Part shown: piece after piece, positions 34,481 to 43,863 of the stretch | Position numbering within the stretch: the first letter of the stretch is position 1 | Layout: each line of letters begins with the position of its first letter | Assembly (NCBI GenBank): GCA_934426285.1 | Contig: CAKRYE010000013.1 | Location: forward strand, 1 to 45,727 | DNA length: 45,727 nucleotides | From: an uncultured Blautia sp. | GTDB taxonomy: Bacteria; Bacillota; Clostridia; Lachnospirales; Lachnospiraceae | Reading direction: 5' to 3' | Notes under the pieces: model-generated | The model's database searches: none | What the model was told of the DNA's origin: nothing | Seen by the model: only the letters and a program-made list of their open reading frames with translations | Made by a program: the position numbers and the translations under genes

Positions 34481-35083
34481 ATGAAGAATTGGAAAAAAGA
34501 ATCCAGATTTAAGGATAAGGCAGAGGATAAGCTGGAGGTCAGACTGGAAAATGCCAGAACCCGCAGGATTTTCACATGGATATTTGAAATCCTGGTAACT
34601 CTGTTTTTTGCCATTGTAGTAGGAATCATGATGTTTCAGTCTGTGACCATGCAGGAAAGCGCCATGGAACCAACTCTGTCTGTAGGAGAACGTTTTTTGG
34701 TCAATAAAGGGATTTATAAAATATCCTCTCCACAAAGAGGTGATATTATTGTTTTTAAAACCAATGGAAGTGACGATGCGGCTCTTCATATCAGCCGCGT
34801 GATCGGGCTTCCCGGCGAGACAGTACAGATCTCAGGCGGAAAAATCCTGATCAACGGCGCTGTCTATGAAAATGACGGAGATTTTCCGGAGATCAGCAAT
34901 GCAGGGCTTGCTTCCAGTGCGGTTTCGCTGGAAAGCGGTGAGTATTTTGTGCTGGGCGATAACAGAAACAACAGTGAAGACAGCCGGTATGCTGATATTG
35001 GGAATGTAAAGAAAAAGTATATTGTGGGCAAGTTATGGTTTACCATTTCTCCCAAAAATAAAATTGGATTTTTGAAAGGTTAG
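34481..35083 (+). CDS. Signal peptidase I-like protein (S26 family) with atypical catalytic positions
   Basis: A 200-residue S26 family protein with a cytoplasmic N terminus, one membrane helix (about 30-52) and an outer catalytic-type domain. Type I signal peptidases cleave signal peptides with a Ser-Lys dyad. Here the serine box reads QESAMEPTL: the residue before MEPTL, normally the catalytic Ser, is Ala61, with Ser60 one place earlier. The lysine box reads HISRVIGLPGE, with Ser105 where KRVIG-type Lys is expected and His103 nearby. Box E, LGDNRNNSEDSRY, is intact. It may be inactive, shifted, or a Ser-His variant. CAGGAG at 34463-34468 supports ATG 34481. The setting between rplS and ylqF is where lepB normally lies in Clostridia. 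Confidence 0.82.
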   Translation: MKNWKKESRFKDKAEDKLEVRLENARTRRIFTWIFEILVTLFFAIVVGIMMFQSVTMQESAMEPTLSVGERFLVNKGIYKISSPQRGDIIVFKTNGSDDAALHISRVIGLPGETVQISGGKILINGAVYENDGDFPEISNAGLASSAVSLESGEYFVLGDNRNNSEDSRYADIGNVKKKYIVGKLWFTISPKNKIGFLKG

Positions 35084-35090
35084 GTAAGTT

Positions 35091-35948
35091 ATGAACGTAC
35101 AGTGGTATCCTGGTCATATGACCAAAGCTAAAAGGCAGATGCAGGAAGATATCAAGCTGATCGATCTGATCATTGAGCTGGTTGATGCCCGTGTGCCTCT
35201 TTCCAGCAGAAACCCGGATATTGATGAACTTGGAAAAAACAAAGCCCGACTGATTTTGCTGAATAAAGCGGATCTGGCAGATGAAAGGCAGAATGAGGCC
35301 TGGAAGGCTTATTTTCAGAGTAAAGGCTTTTTTGTGGTAAAGGTAGACTCCAGAAATGGTTCCGGCATGAAGGCTATTCAGAATGTGATTCTGGAGGCGT
35401 GTAAGGAGAAAACAGAGAGAGACCGGAGACGTGGGATCAAAAACCGTCCGATCCGTGCCATGGTAGTAGGAATTCCTAATGTAGGTAAATCTACCTTTAT
35501 TAATACTTTTGCAGGAAAAGCCTGCGCAAAAACAGGAAATAAACCGGGAGTTACCAAAGGAAAACAGTGGATCCGCCTGAATAAGGGAGTGGAGCTTCTG
35601 GATACTCCGGGAATTCTGTGGCCCAAATTTGAAGACCAGCAGGTGGGAATGCGTCTTGCCTGTGTGGGTTCTATCAAGGATGATATTTTGAATATGGAGG
35701 AACTTTCCCTCTGGCTGATCGATCATCTGAGAGAAAACTATCAGGGAACTCTCACAGAAAGATATCAGATCACAGAGCAGGGAACTTCTGTGGAAGTCCT
35801 GGAGCAGATTGCAAGAGCCAGAGGATGCCTGAAAAAACAGGAAGAACTGGATTATGCAAAAGCAGCACTTCTTCTTTTTGACGATTTCCGTTCAGGTAAA
35901 CTGGGACGGATTACCTTGGAGTGGGTGAAAAATGAAAACAATCAGTGA
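35091..35948 (+). CDS. ylqF: Ribosome biogenesis GTPase YlqF (RbgA)
   Basis: A 285-residue circularly permuted GTPase needed for late 50S subunit assembly. Motif order is G4 (NKAD, about residue 58), G5, then G1 VGIPNVGKST (about 125), G2 and G3 DTPG (about 170), as in the family. The N-terminal WYPGHMTKAKRQM is diagnostic, and a C-terminal helical domain follows. It begins 7 nt after the S26 gene and overlaps rnhB by 17 nt. Confidence 0.95.
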   Translation: MNVQWYPGHMTKAKRQMQEDIKLIDLIIELVDARVPLSSRNPDIDELGKNKARLILLNKADLADERQNEAWKAYFQSKGFFVVKVDSRNGSGMKAIQNVILEACKEKTERDRRRGIKNRPIRAMVVGIPNVGKSTFINTFAGKACAKTGNKPGVTKGKQWIRLNKGVELLDTPGILWPKFEDQQVGMRLACVGSIKDDILNMEELSLWLIDHLRENYQGTLTERYQITEQGTSVEVLEQIARARGCLKKQEELDYAKAALLLFDDFRSGKLGRITLEWVKNENNQ

Positions 35949-36687
35949 AATAAAGGCTGAGTTTGCTTCGGCAGATATCAGTGAATATCCGTCTTTATAC
36001 AAAAGGTATGAAGAGGATTCCAGAAGCGGCGTAAAAAAGCTGATAGAACAGTGCCATAAAAAAGAGGCTGCCCTGGAAGCTGAGAAACAGCGGACAGAAG
36101 CCATGAAGTATTATGAGCATAAATATGAGCATCTGGGCTGGCTTTGTGGGATTGATGAAGTAGGCAGAGGACCTCTGGCAGGTCCGGTGGTGGCTGCTGC
36201 GGTGATCCTGCCAACAGATAGTCAGATCCTCTATCTGAATGATTCCAAAAAGCTTACAGCAGCCAAAAGAGAGGAACTGTATGAGGTGATCATGAGGGAA
36301 GCTGTTGCAGTAGGTCTTGGAATGGCTGATCCGGAAAGGATTGACCAGATCAACATTCTTCAGGCAACCTATGAAGCAATGCGGGAAGCTGTGGGAAAGC
36401 TTTCGGTAATGCCTCAGCTGCTGCTGAATGATGCCGTTACGATTCCGGAGATTCAGATCCCCCAGGTGCCGATCATTAAGGGGGATGCAAAAAGTGTGTC
36501 TATTGCTGCGGCAAGTATTGTGGCTAAGGTAACCAGGGACCGGATGATGGAAGAATATGATAAAGTTTTTCCGGAGTATGGATTTGCATCCAACAAAGGC
36601 TATGGGGCTCAGATACACATTGAAGCTCTGAAAAAATATGGTCCTTGTCCCATCCACAGAAGAACCTTTATCACTCATTTTGTATGA
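35932..36687 (+). CDS. rnhB: Ribonuclease HII
   Basis: Cleaves RNA in RNA-DNA hybrids and excises single ribonucleotides. The catalytic core begins at about residue 66: CGIDEVGRGPLAGPVVAAAV supplies the Asp-Glu pair, then LNDSKKLT, VPIIKGDAKSVSIAAASIVAKV and the C-terminal GPCPIHRRTF. An N-terminal helical extension of about 60 residues, common in Clostridia, brings the total to 251. It overlaps ylqF by 17 nt. Confidence 0.95.
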   Translation: MKTISEIKAEFASADISEYPSLYKRYEEDSRSGVKKLIEQCHKKEAALEAEKQRTEAMKYYEHKYEHLGWLCGIDEVGRGPLAGPVVAAAVILPTDSQILYLNDSKKLTAAKREELYEVIMREAVAVGLGMADPERIDQINILQATYEAMREAVGKLSVMPQLLLNDAVTIPEIQIPQVPIIKGDAKSVSIAAASIVAKVTRDRMMEEYDKVFPEYGFASNKGYGAQIHIEALKKYGPCPIHRRTFITHFV

Positions 36688-36744
36688 TGCTGATATTGCC
36701 TGAGATACAAAAGATACCTACAAAAAAAGACCGGAGAATTTTAC

Positions 36745-37101
36745 ATGCAGAATAAGAGAAAGACAGGTGGCTGCTATGAGGCAGCAGCCGCTGCTTATCT
36801 GGAGAAGCAGGGACTTGTGATCCTGCGTAAGAATTATCGCTGCAGATTAGGTGAAATTGATCTGATTGCCAGGGATGGCAGGTATCTTGTGTTTATAGAG
36901 GTAAAATATCGGAATACCGCAGTTTCGGGAAGTGCACTGACTGCTGTGAATCCTGCCAAACAGCGGGTGATCAGTAGGGTGGCAGAGTACTTTCTTGCAG
37001 TGGAATATCATAGTATGGATCTGCTCTGCCGTTTTGATGTGGTAGGAATTGACGGAGATGAATTTACCTGGATCAAAAATGCTTTTGACTGTTGGAACTG
37101 A
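36745..37101 (+). CDS. yraN: YraN family (UPF0102) putative endonuclease
   Basis: A 118-residue protein of the restriction-endonuclease fold. The signatures GEIDLIARDGRYLVFIEVK (about residues 35-53) and RFDVVGID contain the Asp and Glu-x-Lys typical of the family. Its cellular role is uncertain. It follows rnhB by 57 nt, the usual neighbour in many bacteria. Confidence 0.9.
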   Translation: MQNKRKTGGCYEAAAAAYLEKQGLVILRKNYRCRLGEIDLIARDGRYLVFIEVKYRNTAVSGSALTAVNPAKQRVISRVAEYFLAVEYHSMDLLCRFDVVGIDGDEFTWIKNAFDCWN

Positions 37102-37149
37102 AAGGAATACTGTCGACTGCCGGATTGAGCAGACTTTAGGAGAAAACAG

Positions 37150-38013
37150 ATGGATAAAATGGTTGAAATAAAATGGCATGATGAAAATGCACAGAAAATG
37201 ACGGTACATGATAAGAATGGTGTGGTATATCTGACCTATCCAGCTCTTGACTCTCAGCAGGGGATCATTCACGGATTCAGTACCAGATTGGGAGGAGTAA
37301 GCCAGGGAATTTACAGTTCCATGAATTTAAGCTTTACCCGAGGCGATGAGGAAAAGGCTGTCAGAGAAAATTATGACAGACTGGCTGCTGCCATAGGCTT
37401 TTGCGCAGAAGATATTGTAACCTCTGATCAGACCCATACAGCCAATGTGCGAAAGGTTACAGCAGAAGACAGAGGAAAGGGAATTACCAGACCCAGAGAT
37501 TATACAGATGTAGACGGTATGATCACAGATGTGCCGGGACTGATACTGGCCACCTTTTATGCAGACTGTGTTCCCCTGTATTTTGTAGATCCCAAACGGA
37601 GAGTAGTGGGGCTTTCCCATTCCGGATGGAGAGGAACTGTCCAGAAGATTGGAAGTGTGACAGTCAAGAAAATGACAGAGGAGTACGGATGTGATCCCAG
37701 AGATATCCTGGCGGCAGTGGGACCTTCTATCTGTCAGGAGTGTTATGAGGTAAGTGAAGATGTGATAGATCGTGTGAAGGATGCTTTTGACAGAAAGCAC
37801 TGGGACAGGCTGTTCTATGGAAAAGCAGATGGGAAATACCAGTTAAATCTCTGGGAGGCCAATCGCATTGTTTTTCTGGAGTCTGGGATTCAGCCGGAGC
37901 ATATATCCATGCCGGATCTTTGCACCTGCTGTAATCCGGAACTGCTTTTTTCCCACAGAGCTTCTCATGGAAAAAGAGGAAATCTGGGAGCTTTTTTGGG
38001 ACTGAGGAAATAA
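37150..38013 (+). CDS. pgeF: Polyphenol oxidase family / purine nucleoside phosphorylase (YfiH/PgeF type)
   Basis: A 287-residue YfiH/YlmD-family protein (multicopper oxidase domain annotation; reported as purine nucleoside phosphorylase/adenosine deaminase and linked to peptidoglycan editing). FSTRLGGVSQG near the start, SDQTH, DVDGMITD, ADCVPLY, SHSGWRGT with its metal His/Cys and SICQECYEV are all family landmarks. AGGAG at 37138-37142 supports ATG 37150. It ends at a bidirectional terminator shared with convergent prs. Confidence 0.9.
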   Translation: MDKMVEIKWHDENAQKMTVHDKNGVVYLTYPALDSQQGIIHGFSTRLGGVSQGIYSSMNLSFTRGDEEKAVRENYDRLAAAIGFCAEDIVTSDQTHTANVRKVTAEDRGKGITRPRDYTDVDGMITDVPGLILATFYADCVPLYFVDPKRRVVGLSHSGWRGTVQKIGSVTVKKMTEEYGCDPRDILAAVGPSICQECYEVSEDVIDRVKDAFDRKHWDRLFYGKADGKYQLNLWEANRIVFLESGIQPEHISMPDLCTCCNPELLFSHRASHGKRGNLGAFLGLRK

Positions 38014-38058
38014 AAATAGCGGCAGCAAACCGTAAAAATGTTTGCTGCCGCTATTTTT
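38012..38058. terminator. Bidirectional terminator between pgeF and prs
   Basis: A perfect 19-bp stem (38012-38030 with 38040-38058), A-rich at the left foot and T-rich at the right, so it serves both convergent genes. It overlaps the prs stop codon by two bases. Confidence 0.94.
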
Positions 38059-39226
38059 ATTTTGCATTTATTTTTTCCATAAGAGACATGATTTTCTCAT
38101 TGCTGGAACGTACCTTTTCTACAGATACATCATGATTGATGATATCCATAATACTTGCCAGATATTTACTCATATTTGCTTCAATATAATAAGGTCTATC
38201 CAGAAGCTCCGGAATACGGTAATTCAGGTTGGTGGTGATCACGCGGTCCATCCATCCTTTTTCATAATATTCATCGAATTTTGCAAGTCCGTCAGTGAAA
38301 AGACCATAGGTAGTGCACACAAAAACACGTTTTGCATGGCGCTCTTTTAACTGTTTGGCCACATCCAGCATACTTCCGCCGGAAGAAATCATATCATCGA
38401 TGACTACCACATCCTTGCCCTCAACAGAGTCACCAAGGAATTCGTGAGCAACAATAGGGTTTTTGCCGTTAACAATAACGGAGTAATCTCTTCTCTTGTA
38501 GAACATACCCATATCCACACCCAGGATATTTGAAAAATATACGGCACGGGACATAGCGCCCTCATCAGGGCTGATGATCATCAGATGATCATTGTCTACC
38601 TTCAGATCCGGCACGCCTTTGATCAGAGCCTTCAGGAACTGATAGGTAGGGAAGAAATTATCAAATCCATTCAGAGGGATGGAGTTCTGTACACGGGGAT
38701 CGTGGGCATCAAAGGTGATGATGTTGGATACACCCATGTCGCTTAATTCCTTCAGTGCAAGTGCACAGTCCAGAGATTCTCTCTTGGTACGTCTGTGCTG
38801 GCGTCCCTCATAGAGAAATGGCATAATAACATTAATACGGTGTGCTTTACCTGTGGCTGCAGAGATGATTCTCTTCAGGTCCTGGAAATGATTATCCGGT
38901 GACATATGATTCTCATGGCCGCATACAGTATAGGTTTCACTGTAATTGGTAACATCCACCATAATGAAAAGGTCGGTACCACGGACGGATTCCTTAATAT
39001 AGCCTTTGCCCTCGCCGGTTCCGAAACGTGGGCATTCACATTCAACCATGAAAGATTCCTCGCTGTAGCCCTGGGGAATAATACTGAGCTGTTTTTTTGC
39101 AATCAGTTCCTTACGGAATTTCACCAGTTTTCTGTCTACCTCCTGGGCAAGCTCCGGGCAGCCAAGGGCAGCAATACGAATAGGAGCTACAGGCATGGAT
39201 TTTTCCAATAATTCTATGTTTGGCAT
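38057..39226 (-). CDS. prs: Ribose-phosphate pyrophosphokinase
   Basis: Makes PRPP from ribose 5-phosphate and ATP. At 389 residues it is some 70 longer than the classical enzyme, with insertions in the N-terminal half (around FMVECECPRFGTGEGKGYI); this longer form is common in Lachnospiraceae. Key motifs are retained: YEGRQHRRTKRES, TFDAHDPRVQ, and the PRPP loop VVIDDMISSGGSMLDVAK. AGGAGG just upstream (39233-39238 on the minus strand) fixes the start at 39226; the frame is open further back but without a ribosome binding site. Confidence 0.93.
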   Translation of the reverse strand: MPNIELLEKSMPVAPIRIAALGCPELAQEVDRKLVKFRKELIAKKQLSIIPQGYSEESFMVECECPRFGTGEGKGYIKESVRGTDLFIMVDVTNYSETYTVCGHENHMSPDNHFQDLKRIISAATGKAHRINVIMPFLYEGRQHRRTKRESLDCALALKELSDMGVSNIITFDAHDPRVQNSIPLNGFDNFFPTYQFLKALIKGVPDLKVDNDHLMIISPDEGAMSRAVYFSNILGVDMGMFYKRRDYSVIVNGKNPIVAHEFLGDSVEGKDVVVIDDMISSGGSMLDVAKQLKERHAKRVFVCTTYGLFTDGLAKFDEYYEKGWMDRVITTNLNYRIPELLDRPYYIEANMSKYLASIMDIINHDVSVEKVRSSNEKIMSLMEKINAK

Positions 39227-39272
39227 AATATTCCTCCTAAGTAGTTTGAAAAAATATTTGATTCCAATATAA

Positions 39273-39301
39273 TTTATAACATTTGACCTAAATCCAGTCA
39301 A
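39273..39301 (-). promoter_or_regulatory. Promoter of prs
   Basis: Minus strand TTGACT (39301-39296) and TATAAA (39278-39273), 17-nt spacer, about 40 nt before the prs start. The divergent gene at 39403 has a TATAAT at 39349-39354 without a clear -35 box. Confidence 0.55.
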
Positions 39302-39402
39302 GGAATTTATTGATTTTTTCTCATAAAATTGTTATGATATTGAAGCGGTATAATCGTGTATATCAATTTTGATATTTATGGAGTAGTATTGGAGTAATAT
39401 TA

Positions 39403-40785
39403 ATGAAAAAAAATATGCATGTGATTTCCAAAGTGCTGCCCGGAAGTATCGGGGAGGAACTGGAACTGGAACCAGGGGATGTACTGGTATCCATTAACGG
39501 CCAGCAGGTGGAGGATGTTTTTGATTATAGATATCTGATGAATGATGAGGTAGTAGAGCTTCTGATCCGCAAAAAAAACGGTGAGGAATGGGAGCTTGAG
39601 GTTGAGAAGGACTATGAGGATGATCTGGGAGTAGAATTTGAGAACAGTCTTATGGATGATTATCGCTCCTGTTCCAACCATTGTATTTTCTGCTTTATCG
39701 ATCAGATGCCGCCCAATATGCGGGAAACTTTATATTTCAAGGATGATGATTCCAGACTTTCTTTTTTGCAGGGGAATTATGTGACCCTTACTAATATGAG
39801 CGAATATGACCTGGATCGTATTATAAAGTTTCATCTTTCCCCCATCAATGTGTCTTTTCAGACCATGAACCCGGAGCTGAGATGTAAGATGCTCCACAAT
39901 CGTTTTGCCGGAGATGCACTGAAAAAGGTGGACAAGCTGTACCAGGGCGGTGTGATCATGAATGGACAGATCGTGTTGTGCAAGGGGGTCAATGACAGGG
40001 ATGAACTGGAATACAGCCTGGAGAAGCTTTCTGAATATGCACCGATTCTTCAGAGCGTATCGGTAGTGCCGGTGGGACTTTCAAAATATAGGGATGGCCT
40101 TTATCCTCTGGAGCCCTTTGACAGAGAGGATGCAGAGTACCTGATCGAACAGGTGGAGCGTTGGCAGAAGATCATGATGGAGCGCCATGGAATCCATTTT
40201 ATCCACGCTTCAGATGAGTGGTATATCCTGGCAGGAAGAAAGCTTCCTGAGGAGACCCGCTATGACGGATATCTGCAGTTGGAAAACGGTGTGGGTATGA
40301 TGCGTCTCCTGGAAACAGAAGTGAAGAAGAGACTTGCCGGGCTGGAAGGTGATGACAGAGAGTTTACAGCTTCTGTGGCAACAGGAAAGCTTGCGGCTCC
40401 CTTTATTCAACAATATATGAAACTGATACAGGAAAAATTTCCTAATATAAAAGTAAATGTCTATACCATCAGAAATGATTTTTTTGGTGAAAGAATTACA
40501 GTTTCAGGGCTGATCACCGGTGCAGATCTGAGAGAACAGCTGAAGGACAGAGAACTGGGAGAGAAAGTCCTGATTCCCTGTAATATGCTCAGAAGCGGTG
40601 AGGATGTTTTTCTGGATGACCTGACAGTAGATGACATAAAGGAAGCTTTGGGAACAGAATTGGTTGTAGTAGATGAACCGGGAGCAGATCTTGTAGATTG
40701 CGTGATCAATCCCCCCGACCATAAAAAAATAAAAAGGAGACAAATATATGAGCAAACCAGTAGTAGCAATAGTGGGAAGGCCTAA
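39403..40785 (+). CDS. PDZ/radical SAM-like DUF512 protein
   Basis: A 460-residue protein with an N-terminal PDZ-like domain (about 5-68, [20 protein letters not shown]), a CxxxCxxC iron-sulfur motif C90-C94-C97 (CSNHCIFCF) of radical SAM type, and the C-terminal DUF512 domain. It is common in Clostridia directly upstream of der, as here, but its reaction is unknown. GGAG at 39391-39394 supports ATG 39403. Its last 38 nt overlap der, in another frame, which implies translational coupling. Confidence 0.88.
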   Translation: MKKNMHVISKVLPGSIGEELELEPGDVLVSINGQQVEDVFDYRYLMNDEVVELLIRKKNGEEWELEVEKDYEDDLGVEFENSLMDDYRSCSNHCIFCFIDQMPPNMRETLYFKDDDSRLSFLQGNYVTLTNMSEYDLDRIIKFHLSPINVSFQTMNPELRCKMLHNRFAGDALKKVDKLYQGGVIMNGQIVLCKGVNDRDELEYSLEKLSEYAPILQSVSVVPVGLSKYRDGLYPLEPFDREDAEYLIEQVERWQKIMMERHGIHFIHASDEWYILAGRKLPEETRYDGYLQLENGVGMMRLLETEVKKRLAGLEGDDREFTASVATGKLAAPFIQQYMKLIQEKFPNIKVNVYTIRNDFFGERITVSGLITGADLREQLKDRELGEKVLIPCNMLRSGEDVFLDDLTVDDIKEALGTELVVVDEPGADLVDCVINPPDHKKIKRRQIYEQTSSSNSGKA

Positions 40786-42073
40786 TGTAGGTAAATCCAC
40801 CCTGTTTAATGCACTGGCAGGTGAGAAGATTTCTATTGTAAAAGATACACCGGGTGTAACCAGAGACAGGATTTACGCAGATGTAACCTGGCTGGACAAA
40901 ACCTTTACCATGATCGATACAGGTGGTATTGAGCCGGACAGCAGTGACATTATCCTCTCCCAAATGAGGGAGCAGGCACAGATTGCCATTGATACGGCAG
41001 ATGTAATTATTTTTATCACAGATGTGCACCAGGGACTGGTGGATGCAGATGCCAAGGTAGCGGATATGCTCCGCAGAAGCGGAAAGCCTGTAGTGCTTGT
41101 GGTAAATAAGGTGGACAGTGTACAGAAATTTATGATGGATGTATACGAGTTTTATAATCTGGGAATCGGAGAGCCAATCCCTATCTCTGCAGCAAACCGT
41201 ATGGGTCTGGGAGATATGCTGGATGAAGTGATTAAGGATTTCCCGGAGGATGCAGATACAGAGCAGGATGAGGATATTCCGAAGATTGCCATTGTAGGAA
41301 AACCAAATGTAGGAAAATCATCGCTGGTAAACAAGCTGCTTGGCGAAGACAGGGTGATCGTTTCAGATATTGCCGGTACTACCAGAGATGCGGTAGATAC
41401 CAGAGTGAAGTGGCAGGGAAAGGATTATATCTTTATTGATACTGCCGGACTTCGCCGTAAGGGTAAGGTAAAAGAGGAGATCGAACGTTACAGTGTGATC
41501 CGTACAGTTACTGCAGTAGAGCGGGCAGATGTGGTCATTGTTATGATCGATGCTTCTGAGGGAGTTACCGAGCAGGATGCCAAAATCGCCGGAATTGCCC
41601 ATGAGCGGGGCAAGGGTGTGATCATTGCAGTGAACAAATGGGATGCTATTGAAAAAAATGACAAGACCATTTATAAACATACCAACCGTATCCGGGAGGT
41701 TCTGGCATACATGCCTTATGCAGAGCTTGTATTTATTTCTGCAAAAACAGGACTCAGGATTTCCAGAATGTTTGAGACCATTGATGCGGTTATTGAAAAT
41801 CAGACCCTGCGTATTCAGACTGGTGTTCTCAATGAGATTCTTTCTGAGGCAGTGGCTATGCAGCAGCCGCCTTCAGACAAGGGCAAACGTCTGAAAATCT
41901 ACTACATGACTCAGGTAGCTGTCAAGCCGCCTACCTTTGTAATTTTTGTCAATGACAAGGAACTGATGCATTTTTCATATACAAGATATCTGGAGAATAA
42001 AATCCGTGACGCTTTTGGATTTGCAGGAACATCGCTGAAATTTATTGTCCGCGAACGGGGTGAAAAGGAATAG
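40748..42073 (+). CDS. der: Ribosome biogenesis GTPase Der (EngA)
   Basis: An essential 50S assembly factor with two tandem GTPase domains: G1 motifs GRPNVGKST (about residue 10) and GKPNVGKSS (about 185), DTGG and DTAG as G3, NKVD and NKWD as G4, then a C-terminal KH-like domain. Its 441 residues are the normal size. The ATG lies within the end of the DUF512 gene; plsY follows after 2 nt. Confidence 0.97.
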   Translation: MSKPVVAIVGRPNVGKSTLFNALAGEKISIVKDTPGVTRDRIYADVTWLDKTFTMIDTGGIEPDSSDIILSQMREQAQIAIDTADVIIFITDVHQGLVDADAKVADMLRRSGKPVVLVVNKVDSVQKFMMDVYEFYNLGIGEPIPISAANRMGLGDMLDEVIKDFPEDADTEQDEDIPKIAIVGKPNVGKSSLVNKLLGEDRVIVSDIAGTTRDAVDTRVKWQGKDYIFIDTAGLRRKGKVKEEIERYSVIRTVTAVERADVVIVMIDASEGVTEQDAKIAGIAHERGKGVIIAVNKWDAIEKNDKTIYKHTNRIREVLAYMPYAELVFISAKTGLRISRMFETIDAVIENQTLRIQTGVLNEILSEAVAMQQPPSDKGKRLKIYYMTQVAVKPPTFVIFVNDKELMHFSYTRYLENKIRDAFGFAGTSLKFIVRERGEKE

Positions 42074-42075
42074 AC

Positions 42076-42726
42076 ATGGAACGTATAATCTGTTTACTGA
42101 TTGGATATGTGTGCGGACTTTTCCAGACAGCGTATTTTATGGGAAAGATCTATCATACAGATATCCGCAAGCAGGGAAGCGGTAATCTGGGATCTACCAA
42201 TGTAATGCGTACCCTGGGTAAAAAGGCGGGAGCCCTGAATCTGCTTTGTGACTGCCTGAAATGTGTGGCCGCGATCCTGATTGTCCGGGCACTGTTTGGG
42301 GACAAATATGCAGATATTCTGCCTCTTCTGAGCCTGTATGCAGCGGCCGGATGTATCCTGGGACATAATTTTCCCTTTTACCTTAATTTTAAAGGAGGAA
42401 AAGGAATTGCTGCCTCTGTAGGTCTGCTGGCTGCTTTTGACTGGCGGCTTCTGCTGATTTGTGCCGCTGTGTTTTTTGCATTGTTTTTTACCACACATTA
42501 TGTTTCACTCTGCTCTATCAGTGCTTATGTGACTGCCTTTGTTTTGATGGTAGTATTCGGGCAGAGAGGAGATTATCACATGGATCAGAGCCACATGCTG
42601 GAGCTTTATGTGGTAATGGCGTTTTTGACAGTTCTGGCGCTTTTCCGTCATAAAAAGAATATCCAACGGCTTCTGGACGGAACAGAAAGTCAGATTTATC
42701 TGGGAAAAAAGAAAAAGAATCAATAA
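42076..42726 (+). CDS. plsY: Glycerol-3-phosphate acyltransferase PlsY
   Basis: A membrane enzyme that acylates glycerol 3-phosphate with acyl phosphate at the start of phospholipid synthesis. It is 216 residues with about five helices; motif 1 GSGNLGSTNVMRTLGKKAG (about residues 35-53), FPFYLNFKGGKGIAASVG in the middle and a third loop near the C terminus are the family motifs. It sits between der and gpsA, which supplies its substrate; der-plsY-gpsA is a conserved arrangement. Confidence 0.95.
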   Translation: MERIICLLIGYVCGLFQTAYFMGKIYHTDIRKQGSGNLGSTNVMRTLGKKAGALNLLCDCLKCVAAILIVRALFGDKYADILPLLSLYAAAGCILGHNFPFYLNFKGGKGIAASVGLLAAFDWRLLLICAAVFFALFFTTHYVSLCSISAYVTAFVLMVVFGQRGDYHMDQSHMLELYVVMAFLTVLALFRHKKNIQRLLDGTESQIYLGKKKKNQ

Positions 42727-42767
42727 TTCCTGATTAATTAATAAAGGAAGGAAAAAGAGGTGTATTT

Positions 42768-43790
42768 ATGGCTAAGATCAGTGTATTAGGTGCGGGAAGC
42801 TGGGGAACAGCACTGGCGTTGCTTCTTCATAACAATGGGCATGAGGTGATCTTATGGTCTGCCCTGGGAGAAGAAATTGATATTCTGAGAGAAAAGCGGG
42901 AGAATGTAAGTAAGCTTCCGGGAGTAAAGATACCAGAGGCAATTGATATTACCACAGATCTGGAGCGGAGCCTGCGGGATGCAGATGTAGCGGTTCTTGC
43001 AGTTCCGTCCCCTTATATCAGGAGCACCTGTAAACGGATGGCACCTTATCTGAAAAAGGGCCAGAGGATTGTAAATGTTGCAAAGGGTGTGGAAGAGAAA
43101 ACACTGATGACTCTCAGCGAGATCATTGAACAGGAGCTTCCCGGGGCAGAGGTATCTGTGCTTTCCGGACCCAGCCATGCAGAAGAAGTGGGCAAAGGAC
43201 TGCCTACTACCTGTGTGGTAAGTTCCCGCAGGAGAGAGACAGCAGAATATCTCCAGGGCATTTTCATGAGTCCGGTCTTCCGTGTATATACAACACCGGA
43301 TATGCTTGGTGTAGAGCTTGGCGCAGCCTTGAAAAATGTAATTGCCCTTGCGGCAGGTACTGCAGACGGACTTGGATATGGAGATAACACAAAGGCAGCT
43401 CTGATCACAAGAGGGATTGCAGAGATCGCAAGACTCGGAGTAAAAATGGGAGCCAGAGTGGAGACTTTCTATGGTCTGTCCGGAATCGGTGATCTGATTG
43501 TTACCTGTGCAAGTGTTCACAGCCGTAACCGCAGAGCCGGGTATCTGATGGGAAAGGGATATTCCATGGAAGAAGCCATGGCTGAGGTGCAGATGATCGT
43601 AGAGGGCGTATATTCTGCAAAAGCCGGTAAAGAACTGGCAGAGAAATATGAAGTGGAAATGCCTATCATTGCAGAGGTTAACAAAGTATTGTTTGAAGGA
43701 AAATCTGCCTCTGAGGCAGTGATCGATCTGATGGTCCGTGACAAAAAGGTTGAGACTCCTATGCTTCCCTGGAATGAGGAAACAGAATAA
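42768..43790 (+). CDS. gpsA: Glycerol-3-phosphate dehydrogenase [NAD(P)+]
   Basis: Reduces dihydroxyacetone phosphate to glycerol 3-phosphate for phospholipids. The 340-residue protein starts with the Rossmann motif LGAGSWGTALA (residues 6-16); the catalytic Lys lies in LGAALKNVIALAAG and the substrate-binding region in GLSGIGDLIVTC. An AAGAGGTG ribosome binding site precedes ATG 42768. It ends the DUF512-der-plsY-gpsA operon before a strong terminator. Confidence 0.97.
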   Translation: MAKISVLGAGSWGTALALLLHNNGHEVILWSALGEEIDILREKRENVSKLPGVKIPEAIDITTDLERSLRDADVAVLAVPSPYIRSTCKRMAPYLKKGQRIVNVAKGVEEKTLMTLSEIIEQELPGAEVSVLSGPSHAEEVGKGLPTTCVVSSRRRETAEYLQGIFMSPVFRVYTTPDMLGVELGAALKNVIALAAGTADGLGYGDNTKAALITRGIAEIARLGVKMGARVETFYGLSGIGDLIVTCASVHSRNRRAGYLMGKGYSMEEAMAEVQMIVEGVYSAKAGKELAEKYEVEMPIIAEVNKVLFEGKSASEAVIDLMVRDKKVETPMLPWNEETE

Positions 43791-43809
43791 CTAAAAAGAG
43801 TTTAAAAAG

Positions 43810-43848
43810 AGTTCCTGAAATCCAAAACAGATTTCAGGAACTTTTTTT
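43810..43848. terminator. Terminator after gpsA (convergent with the aldo/keto reductase)
   Basis: A perfect 13-bp stem AGTTCCTGAAATC/GATTTCAGGAACT with a 7-nt loop and a T run. The left flank is only partly A-rich, so activity for the minus strand is less sure. Confidence 0.9.
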
Positions 43849-43863
43849 ATTAGAATTGTTCGG

